NCBI RefSeq assembly: GCF_019801015.1
Contig: NZ_JAHVJZ010000001.1
Span: 372,001 to 436,000 of the forward strand
Direction of reading: 5' to 3'
Source: Marinobacter nauticus
GTDB taxonomy: Bacteria; Pseudomonadota; Gammaproteobacteria; Enterobacterales; Shewanellaceae
Length of the DNA stretch: 64,000 nucleotides
Made by a program: the position numbers and the translations under genes. Of this stretch, positions 7,956 to 16,634 are shown one piece after another (position 1 is the first letter of the stretch; each line of letters starts with the position of its first letter). The notes beneath the pieces were generated by a model. That model was given only the letters and a program-made list of their open reading frames with translations. It had not been told where the DNA came from and did not search any database.

Positions 7956-10382
7956 TTACTCAAACATTAACGCCGCGACCTGTTCGTAACGCTCGGCGAA
8001 GTGTACGGTGATGCCGTCCTTCACGTAGTCCGGCAACTCATCAAAGTCGCTGCGGTTGGCTTCCGGCAGAATCACCGTGGTGATCTTCTGCCGTTTGGCG
8101 GAGATCACCTTCTCGCGGATGCCGCCAACGGCCATCACCTGGCCGGTCAGGCTCAGTTCACCGGTCATGGCGACGCCTTTGCGCGGTGCGCGGCCCAGGG
8201 CCAGTGACAGCAGTGCGGTGGACATGGTGATGCCCGCACTGGGGCCGTCTTTCGGAGTGGCGCCGTCCGGCACGTGCAGATGGATGTGGGCATTGTCGAA
8301 GTAGTGTGGTGCCGCGCCAAGGTGGCTCAGACTGCCCCCTTCACCGATACCGGCACTGACGTAGCTGTGGGCAATGGAGGCGGACTCTTTCATCACGTCG
8401 CCCAGTTGGCCGGACAGGTGCAGACCGCGACGCTGCTCGTGAATACAGCGCGCTTCCACCGGCAGGGTGGCGCCGCCCATTGAGGTCCAGGCCAGGCCGG
8501 TGACAATGCCGACGCCACACAGCAGCTCTTCCGCCTTAAAGCGGGGAAGGCCAAGCATCGGCTCAATGTCCTTGATGCCGATGGTGGCTTTCTCAGTGCC
8601 GGACTCCATCAGTCTTACCACCGATTTGCGCACCAGTTTGGCCAGTTGCTTTTCCAGTGCCCGGACACCGGACTCACGGGCGTAACCATCGATAACGGTG
8701 CGCAGGGCAGGGTCGGAGATCCGAAGCTGGCTGCGCTTCAGTCCGGCACGCTCCAGCTGGCGCGGCCACAGGTGGTGTTTGGCGATGGCCAGCTTCTCTT
8801 CCGCCAGGTAGCCGGACAGGCGGATGACGTCCATCCGGTCCAGCAGCGGGCCAGGAATGCTGTCCAGCGTGTTGGCGGTGCAGACAAACAGGGCCTTGGA
8901 CAGGTCCAGACGCTGATCCAGGTAGTGGTCGAGAAACGCCACGTTCTGCTCCGGGTCGAGAGTCTCAAGCAAGGCTGAGGCCGGATCGCCCTGGTAGCTC
9001 TTACCCATCTTGTCGATCTCATCCAGCATGATCACCGGGTTCATCACTTCCGCTTCTTTCAGCGCCTGTACCAGCTTGCCGGGCATGGCACCGATGTAGG
9101 TGCGGCGGTGACCCTTAATCTCGGCTTCGTCGCGCATGCCGCCCACACTGAAGCGGTAGAACGGACGGCCCAGACATTCGGCGATGGACTTACCGATGGA
9201 GGTTTTGCCGACCCCCGGCGGGCCCACCAGCAGGATGATGGAACCGCTGATTTCGCCCTTAAAGGCGCCAACGGCGAGAAATTCAAGAATGCGATCTTTC
9301 ACATCGGCCAGGCCGTCATGGTGCTTATCCAGCACCTTGCGGGCTTTGGTCAGGTCGATGTTGTCGGCAGCCAGCACGCCCCAGGGCACCTGGGTCAGCC
9401 AATCGAGGTAGTTGCGGGTGACCGCGTACTCAGGAGAGCCGGTTTCCAGTACGGACAGCTTTTGCAGCTCTTCATTCAGGCGCTTCTCCACCGTTTCCGG
9501 CAGGGATTTGCCTTTCAGGCGCTGACGGAACTCTTCGGCGTCGGCGGTTTTGTCGTCTTTGGAGACGCCCAGCTCCCGCTGGATGACCTTAAGTTGCTCG
9601 CGCAGGAAAAACTCGCGCTCGCGCTTCTCCAGCTTTTGATTGACCTGCTCGCTGATCTCGCTGTGCAACTTGGCCGCGTCCAGCTCGTTCTTGAGCAGTG
9701 CCAGAGTCTTCTCCATCCGCGGCAGCAGACTGACGGTGTCCAGCACCGATTGCAACGCTTCCGGCTTGGCGGTGGTGATGGCCGCCGCGAAGTCGGTCAA
9801 CGGGGACGGCTCATGGGGCCCAAAGCGCTCAAGGTACTGCTTCAGCTCTTCGGAGTAGAGCGGGTTCAGCGGGATCAGCTCTTTGATCGCCGCGATCAGC
9901 GCGATGGCGTACGCCTTAATCTCTTTGCTGTCCGGGTGCTCTTCGATGGGGTAGGAGAGTTCTGCCCGGTAGGGCTGTTCGTCACTGACCCAGCGCAACA
10001 GGTTGGCCCGCTCCATGCCCTCGGCAACGAAGTGGATATGGCCGTCCTCGTTTTCACGAACCTCATGAATGCGCACGACGCAGCCGGTTTTGGCCAACGC
10101 CTCCTTGTCCAGCACCCCTTCGGCGGCATTGGATTGGCGGGTGTAGAACAGCACCATCAGCTTGTGGTCGCTCTCTTCCACCGCTTTGAGGGTGGCTTCC
10201 CAATGGCCGCCTTTCACCGCGACCGGCATGATTTGGGCAGGGAAGAACGGCCGGTTCTGCACCGGCATCACAGGGAGGGTATCCGGCCGGTTGGGCTGGG
10301 CCGGGATCAGCTCAGTGCCGCTTTCTTTGGGCTCTTCCATATCCAGGTGCCACTCAGCGTTGAATTCGATGGTTTGGGTCAT
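7956..10382 (-). CDS. lon: ATP-dependent Lon protease (LonA type)
   Basis: Cytoplasmic AAA+ serine protease that degrades damaged and regulatory proteins. 808 residues from the chosen ATG: N-terminal LON substrate-binding domain (PVMPVQNRPFFPAQIMPVAV), coiled-coil segment, AAA+ module with Walker A GPPGVGKT near residue 390 and Walker B VIMLDEIDKM, and a C-terminal protease domain with the catalytic Ser in PKDGPSAG near residue 715 and Lys in REKVISAKR. The N-terminus before the LON domain is longer than in the E. coli enzyme, so this may be a second Lon paralogue. The ATG at 10382 lies about 30 bases downstream of a sigma-32-like promoter, which argues against the longer in-frame start at 10457. 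Confidence 0.93.
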   Translation of the reverse strand: MTQTIEFNAEWHLDMEEPKESGTELIPAQPNRPDTLPVMPVQNRPFFPAQIMPVAVKGGHWEATLKAVEESDHKLMVLFYTRQSNAAEGVLDKEALAKTGCVVRIHEVRENEDGHIHFVAEGMERANLLRWVSDEQPYRAELSYPIEEHPDSKEIKAYAIALIAAIKELIPLNPLYSEELKQYLERFGPHEPSPLTDFAAAITTAKPEALQSVLDTVSLLPRMEKTLALLKNELDAAKLHSEISEQVNQKLEKREREFFLREQLKVIQRELGVSKDDKTADAEEFRQRLKGKSLPETVEKRLNEELQKLSVLETGSPEYAVTRNYLDWLTQVPWGVLAADNIDLTKARKVLDKHHDGLADVKDRILEFLAVGAFKGEISGSIILLVGPPGVGKTSIGKSIAECLGRPFYRFSVGGMRDEAEIKGHRRTYIGAMPGKLVQALKEAEVMNPVIMLDEIDKMGKSYQGDPASALLETLDPEQNVAFLDHYLDQRLDLSKALFVCTANTLDSIPGPLLDRMDVIRLSGYLAEEKLAIAKHHLWPRQLERAGLKRSQLRISDPALRTVIDGYARESGVRALEKQLAKLVRKSVVRLMESGTEKATIGIKDIEPMLGLPRFKAEELLCGVGIVTGLAWTSMGGATLPVEARCIHEQRRGLHLSGQLGDVMKESASIAHSYVSAGIGEGGSLSHLGAAPHYFDNAHIHLHVPDGATPKDGPSAGITMSTALLSLALGRAPRKGVAMTGELSLTGQVMAVGGIREKVISAKRQKITTVILPEANRSDFDELPDYVKDGITVHFAERYEQVAALMFE

Positions 10383-10413
10383 GTTGCACAACACGTTGCC
10401 AATGATAGGGCGG

Positions 10414-10442
10414 ATCTGGGGACGACAGCCGGCATTTGCAAG
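10414..10442 (-). promoter_or_regulatory. Sigma-32-like heat-shock promoter of lon
   Basis: On the minus strand the sequence reads CTTGCAA, 14 bases, then CCCCAGAT. This is close to the heat-shock consensus CTTGAAA-N11-16-CCCCATNT and sits at the right distance before the Lon ATG. Heat-shock control of lon is established in E. coli; here it is inferred from the motif. Confidence 0.65.
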
Positions 10443-10666
10443 GTGGCGGGGCGGCAACTGGTCATCAATTCACCACTCAGCTGAGGCGATTCGCGATTTT
10501 TGGTCATACCAGCGAACCAAAGCGCGAGCTTCGTCACGCTTAGGCTCTCGGACTCTGTGGGTCGGGGAACCCGGTGATAGCCTTAGCGTCAGAAAAAACC
10601 GGGTCTTGTGCCCGTAACCACATTTTCGACAGGTGGCGCACCGCGCTGCCGGCATGATGGACTGTG

Positions 10667-13600
10667 ATGATCGAGATTACCCTGGATAGCAAGGTGGTGG
10701 CCGCCGAGAAAGGCGTTCGCCTGTTGGATTTTGCTCAGGCACAGGGGGTAGCCATTCCCTCTCTGTGTGGCCGTAACACCGACGGCCCCAAAGTGCCCTG
10801 TGATCTGTGCGTGGTGGAAGTGAACGGGGAGCTGCAGCGCAGCTGTGAGATCACCCTCGCTGAACCGATCACCGTGGTCACCCATTCTGAGGCGATCACG
10901 GCCCGCCGCCAGGCCGCACTAAAGCGGATCCTCTCCGACCATCACGCCGATTGCGAAGCCCCGTGCAAGACCGCCTGTCCGGCCGCAGTCGACGTGCAAA
11001 GCTACCTCTACCATATCGCCCAGGGCGATGCGGTGGCCGCCACAGCGGTGGTCAAAGAGAGCCTGCCGATGCCCCTGTCCATTGGCCGGGTTTGCCCCGC
11101 ATTCTGTGAATCGGAATGCCGTCGCACCCTCGTGGATGAGCCGCTGGCGATCCGTCAGCTGAAGCGCCATGCCGCGGACATCGACCTGAACGGTGAGCCC
11201 CATCTGGCCCCGATTCAGCCGTCCATTGGTAAACGGGTTGCCATTATTGGTGCCGGCCCGGCCGGTCTGGCCGCCGGTTACTACCTGACCCACGAAGGGG
11301 TGGAGGTTGATGTCTTTGAGGCGATGCCGGAAGCGGGCGGCTGGCTTCGCTACGGCATCCCGGAGTACCGCCTGCCCAAGGCGACCCTGCGTAAAGAGAT
11401 TGCGCTGATGTGCCGCGCCGGCATGCGCATTCACACCAATACCGCACTGGGTCGGGAGATCAGCCTGGACCAGCTGAAACAGGACTACGACGCAGTGTGT
11501 CTGGCCATCGGCGCGCAGAAGGCGGTGCGCATGGATTATCCCGGTTCCAACCTGGATGGGGTGATCCTCGGGGTGGACTACCTCAAGGCCTTCTCGTCCG
11601 GTTTGCCGGTGTCCACCGGCCGTAAGGTGGCGGTGGTTGGCGGCGGTAATACCGCCATCGACTGTGCCCGCACCGCGCTGCGCCAGGGCGCCGAAGTGAC
11701 CCTGATCTACCGCCGCACCAAGGCGGACATGCCGGCGGAGGATTACGAGATCCATGAAGCCGAAGTGGAAGGGGTGAACTTCCGCTTTATGTCCGTACCG
11801 GTTGAGAACGAAGCCGACGAGCATGGCCGGGTATGCCGGGTCAAAGTGGAGCGACTGGAGCTGGGCGAACCGGACGCGTCGGGTCGTCGCAGCCCGCAGC
11901 CCACCGGTGAATTTGAGTGGATGGCGTTTGATACGGTGATTCCCGCAGTGAGCCAGAAGCCGGACACCAGCTTTATCCCCGATGGTGCGATTCCGCTGAC
12001 CCGCTGGAACACCGCCGATGCCTGCCCGGACAATCTCCACACCGGCATCGACAACATCTTTGCCATCGGCGACTTCCGCCTGGGCCCGGCCACTGCGGTT
12101 GAGGCGATTGGCGAAGGGCGTCGCAGTGCCGAAGCGATGCTGCGCTTCTTTAAAGAGGGCCAGTTCCGTCAGGACCCCGTTCAGTTCAACGCCAAAAAAG
12201 CGGCCAGCCTGAAAGAGGTGGAAGCCCGCTTCTATGACGAAATCCCTTTCAAGGCCCGGTTGAAGATGCCGGAGCTGCTGGGAGAGCGTCGCACCGGCTC
12301 GTTTGACGAGGTGGAGCTGGGCTTTGGCGTCGACGAAGCGATCGCCGAAGCCGCCCGCTGTCTGGCCTGCGGCTGTCAGAAGAGCCAGAGCTGTGACCTG
12401 CGTGACTACGCCACGGAGTACCGCATCCGTGACGAAGACCTGCTGAATCCGGCACCGCAGAAGTTCGCGCTGGATGAAAGCTCGCCCTTTATCCGGCTCG
12501 ACCGCAACCGCTGCATCAGCTGCGGCCAGTGTGTGGTGGCCTGCCGCGAGCAGGGGGTACACAATGTGCTGAACTTCCCCGATGGTGAACCGCTGTGCCG
12601 GGTCCGGGTGGCCGACGGCGAACTGATGGCCCACTCCGATTGCGCTCAGTGTGGCATGTGCATTCAGGCCTGCCCGGTCGGTGCCATTACCGCCAAAACC
12701 CAGCATGAGCATGGCCAGAAGGCGCAGTACAAGCAGGTCAACACCATCTGTACCTACTGCGGCGTCGGCTGTGGCCTTACCCTGCACGTGGACGAAGCCC
12801 ACAACAAAGTGGTGAAGGTGACCGGCGTGGAAGGGTCGCCGGTCAACGACGGCATGTTGTGCGTGAAAGGACGATTTGGTTTTGACTTTCTCGCCTCGCC
12901 GGAGCGACTGACCCAACCGCTTATCCGTCGTGACGGCGAGTTGCAGCCGGCCAGCTGGCACGACGCGATAGCTTACGTTGCTGCCCGCCTGGGGCAGATC
13001 AAAGCGGAGTACGGCAGCAACGCGCTGGCCGGATTCTCCTCGGCCAAGGCCACCAACGAAGACAACTACCTGTTCCAGAAGTTTGTCCGTACGGCCCTGG
13101 GCACCAATAACGTGGACCACTGCGCCCGCCTGTGTCACGCCACCACGGTGACCGGTCTTGAGCCGGCGGTAGGCAGCGGCGCGATGACCAACGACATCCC
13201 CAGCATCGCCCATTCCGATCTGATCCTGATCATCGGTTCTGACACCAGTAATGCGCACCCGATCATTGCGTCTCACCTGAAGCAGGCGGTAAAGCAGGGT
13301 GCCCGACTGGTGGTGATTGACCCCCGTAAGATCGACATGGCGTTCCATGCCGACCTCTACCTGAGTCAGCGCCCTGGTACGGACGTGATGCTGCTGAATG
13401 CCGTGATGCAGGAGATCATCCGTCAGGGCTGGCAGGATAACGCTTACCTGGCTGAGCGCACCAATGGTCTGGATGAATTGCAAACCGAGGTGATGCGTCC
13501 GGAATACAGCCTGGCCAACGCCGCGGCCGTTACCGGTATTGCGGCTGAGCAGATTGCGGAACTGGCGCGAATGATCGGTACCGCCGAACGCACGGCGGTG

Positions 13601-14767
13601 TACTACGCCATGGGCATCACCCAACACACCACCGGCACCGATAACGTCCGTTCGCTGGCCAACCTTCAGCTGCTGTGTGGCAACATCGGCATCGAAGGCG
13701 GCGGCATCAACCCGCTGCGTGGCCAGAGCAACGTACAGGGTGCCTGTGATATGGGGGCGTTGCCCAACTATCTGCCGGGTTATCAGAAGTTGCCGGATGA
13801 TGGCTTGATTGACCGTTTCCAGCAGCACTGGGGCACCGTATTGCCCCGGGACCCGGGCCTGAAGTTGACCGAAATCGTCGACGCCATGGCGGACGGTGAG
13901 GTGAAGGGACTCTATGTGATGGGGGAAAACCCCGTGCTGTCCGATCCGGATCAGCACCATGTTCTGGAAGCCCTGAACGCCCTCGACTTCCTGGTGGTGC
14001 AGGACATCTTCCTGACCGAAACCGCGCAGCTGGCCGATGTGGTGCTGCCGGCTTACGCGTTCGCAGAAAAGTCGGGTCACTTCACCAATACCGAACGTCG
14101 CGTTCAGCGCCTCAATGCGGCGGTGGCAGCGCCGGGTGAAGCCCGGGAGGACTGGGCCATTCTGCAATCCGTGGCCAATGCCATGGGGCTGGATTGGCGC
14201 TACCCGGACGTGAAGGCGATCTGCGATGAGATCAACGCGGTGACGCCAAGCTACCGAGGCATCACCTGGGCCCGGACCGAAAACGAATCGCTGCAGTGGC
14301 CCTGTCCGGATGAGACCCACCCGGGCACCGCCATCATGCACACCGAACGCTTCCTGTTGAGCGAAAAGGCCCAGCTGGCACCGGTGCCGTTCCGGGTCGC
14401 GGCGGAGCTGCCTTGTGACGAGTACCCGCTGGTTCTGACCACCGGACGTCAGCTGGCCCAGTTCCATACTGGCACCATGACCCGCAAAACGCCGGGTCTG
14501 GATGCCATGGCGGGCCCGGTGGCGATGATCGCCGTAGCCGATGCTGAGCGCCTGGGGCTGACGAATGGCCAGCGCATTAAGGTGGCCACCCGTCGGGGTG
14601 AACTGGAGGTTCCGGCCTTTATCACCCGCCGGATGCAGCCGGGTGTGGTCTTTGTGCCGTTCCACTTTGCCGAGGCGGCCGCCAATGTGCTGACCAACCC
14701 GGCGCTGGACCCGGAGGCCAAGATCCCGGAATTCAAGGTGTGCGCCGCTCGCGTTGTTGCCGCCTGA
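10667..14767 (+). CDS. Single-chain formate dehydrogenase alpha with fused GltD-like NAD(P)H oxidoreductase
   Basis: Predicted to oxidise formate at a molybdopterin centre and exchange electrons internally with FAD and NAD(P). 1,366 residues with domains in order: an N-terminal 2Fe-2S domain (SLCGRNTDG, CDLC); an Fe-S linker (CEAPCKTACPAAVDVQ); a GltD-like FAD/NAD(P) oxidoreductase with IGAGPAGLAAGYYL and VVGGGNTAIDCART; two 4Fe-4S motifs (CISCGQCVVAC, CAQCGMCIQACP); and an FdhA catalytic part starting at CTYCGVGCGL. The active-site motif is VDHCARLCH, so this is the Cys rather than selenocysteine form. No signal peptide, so cytoplasmic. No separate fdhB/C or fdhD is adjacent. A GTG directly precedes the ATG (10664). 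Divergent from lon; terminator at 14785. Confidence 0.88.
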   Translation: MIEITLDSKVVAAEKGVRLLDFAQAQGVAIPSLCGRNTDGPKVPCDLCVVEVNGELQRSCEITLAEPITVVTHSEAITARRQAALKRILSDHHADCEAPCKTACPAAVDVQSYLYHIAQGDAVAATAVVKESLPMPLSIGRVCPAFCESECRRTLVDEPLAIRQLKRHAADIDLNGEPHLAPIQPSIGKRVAIIGAGPAGLAAGYYLTHEGVEVDVFEAMPEAGGWLRYGIPEYRLPKATLRKEIALMCRAGMRIHTNTALGREISLDQLKQDYDAVCLAIGAQKAVRMDYPGSNLDGVILGVDYLKAFSSGLPVSTGRKVAVVGGGNTAIDCARTALRQGAEVTLIYRRTKADMPAEDYEIHEAEVEGVNFRFMSVPVENEADEHGRVCRVKVERLELGEPDASGRRSPQPTGEFEWMAFDTVIPAVSQKPDTSFIPDGAIPLTRWNTADACPDNLHTGIDNIFAIGDFRLGPATAVEAIGEGRRSAEAMLRFFKEGQFRQDPVQFNAKKAASLKEVEARFYDEIPFKARLKMPELLGERRTGSFDEVELGFGVDEAIAEAARCLACGCQKSQSCDLRDYATEYRIRDEDLLNPAPQKFALDESSPFIRLDRNRCISCGQCVVACREQGVHNVLNFPDGEPLCRVRVADGELMAHSDCAQCGMCIQACPVGAITAKTQHEHGQKAQYKQVNTICTYCGVGCGLTLHVDEAHNKVVKVTGVEGSPVNDGMLCVKGRFGFDFLASPERLTQPLIRRDGELQPASWHDAIAYVAARLGQIKAEYGSNALAGFSSAKATNEDNYLFQKFVRTALGTNNVDHCARLCHATTVTGLEPAVGSGAMTNDIPSIAHSDLILIIGSDTSNAHPIIASHLKQAVKQGARLVVIDPRKIDMAFHADLYLSQRPGTDVMLLNAVMQEIIRQGWQDNAYLAERTNGLDELQTEVMRPEYSLANAAAVTGIAAEQIAELARMIGTAERTAVYYAMGITQHTTGTDNVRSLANLQLLCGNIGIEGGGINPLRGQSNVQGACDMGALPNYLPGYQKLPDDGLIDRFQQHWGTVLPRDPGLKLTEIVDAMADGEVKGLYVMGENPVLSDPDQHHVLEALNALDFLVVQDIFLTETAQLADVVLPAYAFAEKSGHFTNTERRVQRLNAAVAAPGEAREDWAILQSVANAMGLDWRYPDVKAICDEINAVTPSYRGITWARTENESLQWPCPDETHPGTAIMHTERFLLSEKAQLAPVPFRVAAELPCDEYPLVLTTGRQLAQFHTGTMTRKTPGLDAMAGPVAMIAVADAERLGLTNGQRIKVATRRGELEVPAFITRRMQPGVVFVPFHFAEAAANVLTNPALDPEAKIPEFKVCAARVVAA

Positions 14768-14784
14768 CCCCGGTGGTTTTATAG

Positions 14785-14812
14785 AAAAGCCCGCAGTGAT
14801 GCGGGCTTTTTT
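14785..14812 (+). terminator. Terminator of the formate dehydrogenase gene
   Basis: Stem AAAAGCCCGC / GCGGGCTTTT with loop AGTGAT and trailing T-run. The A-run on the left side may let it also stop the convergent aldo/keto reductase transcript. Confidence 0.88.
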
Positions 14813-14846
14813 GTGTCTGGCTGTCTGGCCAGGCGGCGTGCTCCCA

Positions 14847-15653
14847 TCAGTCCCAGTCTGGAGCAAAGTCGGGGTTGGCCAGCCTTTCTCCCCGGTCCAG
14901 GGCGTCAAAGGCGGCCATCTGTTGGGGACTGAGCGTCACGGCCATCGAGTCCAGATTGGCCTGCAGATGGGCCGGGTTGGTGGAAGAGGGGATGGTGGCC
15001 ATGCCGAGCTGGCGGATCCAGGCCAGAGTCGCCTGCGCAGGGGTACAGCCTGCCTGTCGGGCTGTCTCCACGATAACTGGCTCTTCAAGCACCTTGCCGA
15101 CCGCCAATGGCATATAGGCGGTGACCAAAAGGCCATTGGCGTCGCAGTGCTCCACCACTTTATGGTTCTGCAGTAAGGGATGCACCTCAATCTGATTGGT
15201 GTACAGGCGGCCGGGACCCAGAATCTCAATGGCGTCATCCAACTGCTGGCAGGTGAAGTTGGACACGCCGATATGGCGGGCCAGCCCCTGTTGTTGAGCA
15301 ACATACAGCTGGGTCAGGTAACGCTCCATAGCGACCCCGTCATCCGGCAAAGGCCAGTGAATCAACAGCAGGTCGACGTAGTCGGTTTTCAGCTTCGCCA
15401 GGCTTTCGTTAACGCTGGGCAGGAATTTGTCCTCCTCCAGCTTGTCCATCCACACTTTGGTGGTGATGAATAACGCGTCTCGCGCAATGCCACTGTCAGC
15501 GATGGCCTGACCCACCTCCGCCTCATTGCCGTATATCTGGGCAGTATCAATATGGCGATAGCCCTGCTTCAGGGACGTGGCAACAGAGTGGTATGCGGCG
15601 TCACCTTTCAGGCGAAAGGTGCCGGCGCCAAGTGGCGGCATAGAGAGACTCAT
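14847..15653 (-). CDS. dkgB: Aldo/keto reductase, DkgB-like
   Basis: NADPH-dependent reductase of small aldehydes and ketones (2,5-diketo-gluconate reductase/methylglyoxal reductase class). 268 residues forming an (alpha/beta)8 barrel: GYRHIDTAQIYGNEAEVG carries the catalytic Asp and Tyr, LFITTKVW contains the Lys, and LLIHWP contains the His. Later family motifs are IGVSNF and NQIEVHP. AAAGGAAG upstream supports the ATG. It is a stand-alone gene converging on the formate dehydrogenase terminator and divergent from the rhomboid gene. The physiological substrate cannot be read from the sequence. Confidence 0.9.
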   Translation of the reverse strand: MSLSMPPLGAGTFRLKGDAAYHSVATSLKQGYRHIDTAQIYGNEAEVGQAIADSGIARDALFITTKVWMDKLEEDKFLPSVNESLAKLKTDYVDLLLIHWPLPDDGVAMERYLTQLYVAQQQGLARHIGVSNFTCQQLDDAIEILGPGRLYTNQIEVHPLLQNHKVVEHCDANGLLVTAYMPLAVGKVLEEPVIVETARQAGCTPAQATLAWIRQLGMATIPSSTNPAHLQANLDSMAVTLSPQQMAAFDALDRGERLANPDFAPDWD

Positions 15654-15817
15654 AATGCGGGCTTCCTTTGCATTGAAGCGAAATGGGAAATCCCAGTGTT
15701 ACCGACGCGGTCAGAGAGGTAAAGCGCTGGCTGGCCGGTCCTTCAATATCGGGGTGCCTTGAAAAGCCAACCCGGCCGCCCCATAGCTAAGTAACAGCAG
15801 GCAAAACTGGAGAGAGA

Positions 15818-16519
15818 ATGGCAACAGTCAAGCGGGATGAGCGATTGCAGCAGGGCTTGATAGCCGCCGGGCTGTTTCTGCTGCTGATTTGGCTCATCAA
15901 AGCGGTGGAGGTGCTCAGCGGTGCTGATTTGTCGGTGCTGGGGGTGCGTCCCAATGAGCTGAGTGGTTTATGGGGCGTGGCGTTTGCACCTTTGATTCAT
16001 GGCTCCCTGTCTCATCTTGCTGCCAACAGTGTTGGCGTTCTGGTGCTGGTCGCCGCGTTGTTTTATGGCTACCCAAACAGCCGCTGGCGGGTATTGTTGC
16101 TGGTCTGGGCTGGAGCGGGTCTCGGCGTGTGGTTGTTTGGCCGGGACAGTCTGCACTTTGGGGCCAGCGGCCTGACCCATGGGCTGTTTTTCTTTCTGTT
16201 TCTGGTCAGCCTCCTTCGACGGGATAAGCGTTCCATTGCGCTGATGATGATCGCGTTCTTTTTGTTTGGAGGGATGATCTACTCCATCTTTCCCCGGGAG
16301 CCAGGCATCTCCTACGAATCGCACTTTTCTGGTGCGGTCGCCGGCGTGATTGCGGCGTTGTTGTGGTGGCGTGCCGATCCCAAGCCCCCGGTAAAACGCT
16401 ACGACTGGGAGGACAATGATGAAGAAGATGAGGCCATTGGCGATCTGTGGCAATCCAGCGTGCCGCCTCAGACTCCCGGGCATTCAGATCATCACGATGA
16501 CGCTTCCCGGGGCCAGTAA
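15818..16519 (+). CDS. Rhomboid family intramembrane serine protease
   Basis: Cleaves transmembrane substrates within the bilayer. 233 residues with about six hydrophobic helices. The catalytic dyad is visible: Ser117 in HFGASGLTHG and His169 in ESHFSGAVAG, each in its expected helix. HGSLSHLAANSVGV is the conserved helix-2 motif. A charged C-terminal tail (EDNDEEDEA...) is cytoplasmic or periplasmic. GGAGAGAGA precedes the ATG. The phoD-like gene starts 115 bases downstream on the same strand; no terminator is obvious between them. Confidence 0.9.
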   Translation: MATVKRDERLQQGLIAAGLFLLLIWLIKAVEVLSGADLSVLGVRPNELSGLWGVAFAPLIHGSLSHLAANSVGVLVLVAALFYGYPNSRWRVLLLVWAGAGLGVWLFGRDSLHFGASGLTHGLFFFLFLVSLLRRDKRSIALMMIAFFLFGGMIYSIFPREPGISYESHFSGAVAGVIAALLWWRADPKPPVKRYDWEDNDEEDEAIGDLWQSSVPPQTPGHSDHHDDASRGQ

Positions 16520-16634
16520 CCATTCCGGGGCGGCATATCAAGACAATTGCCGATGACCTCAGTCGTCACTTGTCTGCAATCAAGTGTTGCCAGTATGTTG
16601 CCGAAAACTGGCCATGCCCCCAAGGAATCGAGTT

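Noticed and set aside
9108-10484. 458-codon frame antisense to lon
   Set aside because: Shadow of the Lon reading frame; Lon motifs are complete on the other strand.
10919-14908. 1,329-codon open frame antisense to the formate dehydrogenase gene
   Set aside because: It mirrors the GC-rich codon bias of the real gene, has no recognisable domain and begins inside the neighbouring gene; a frame shadow.
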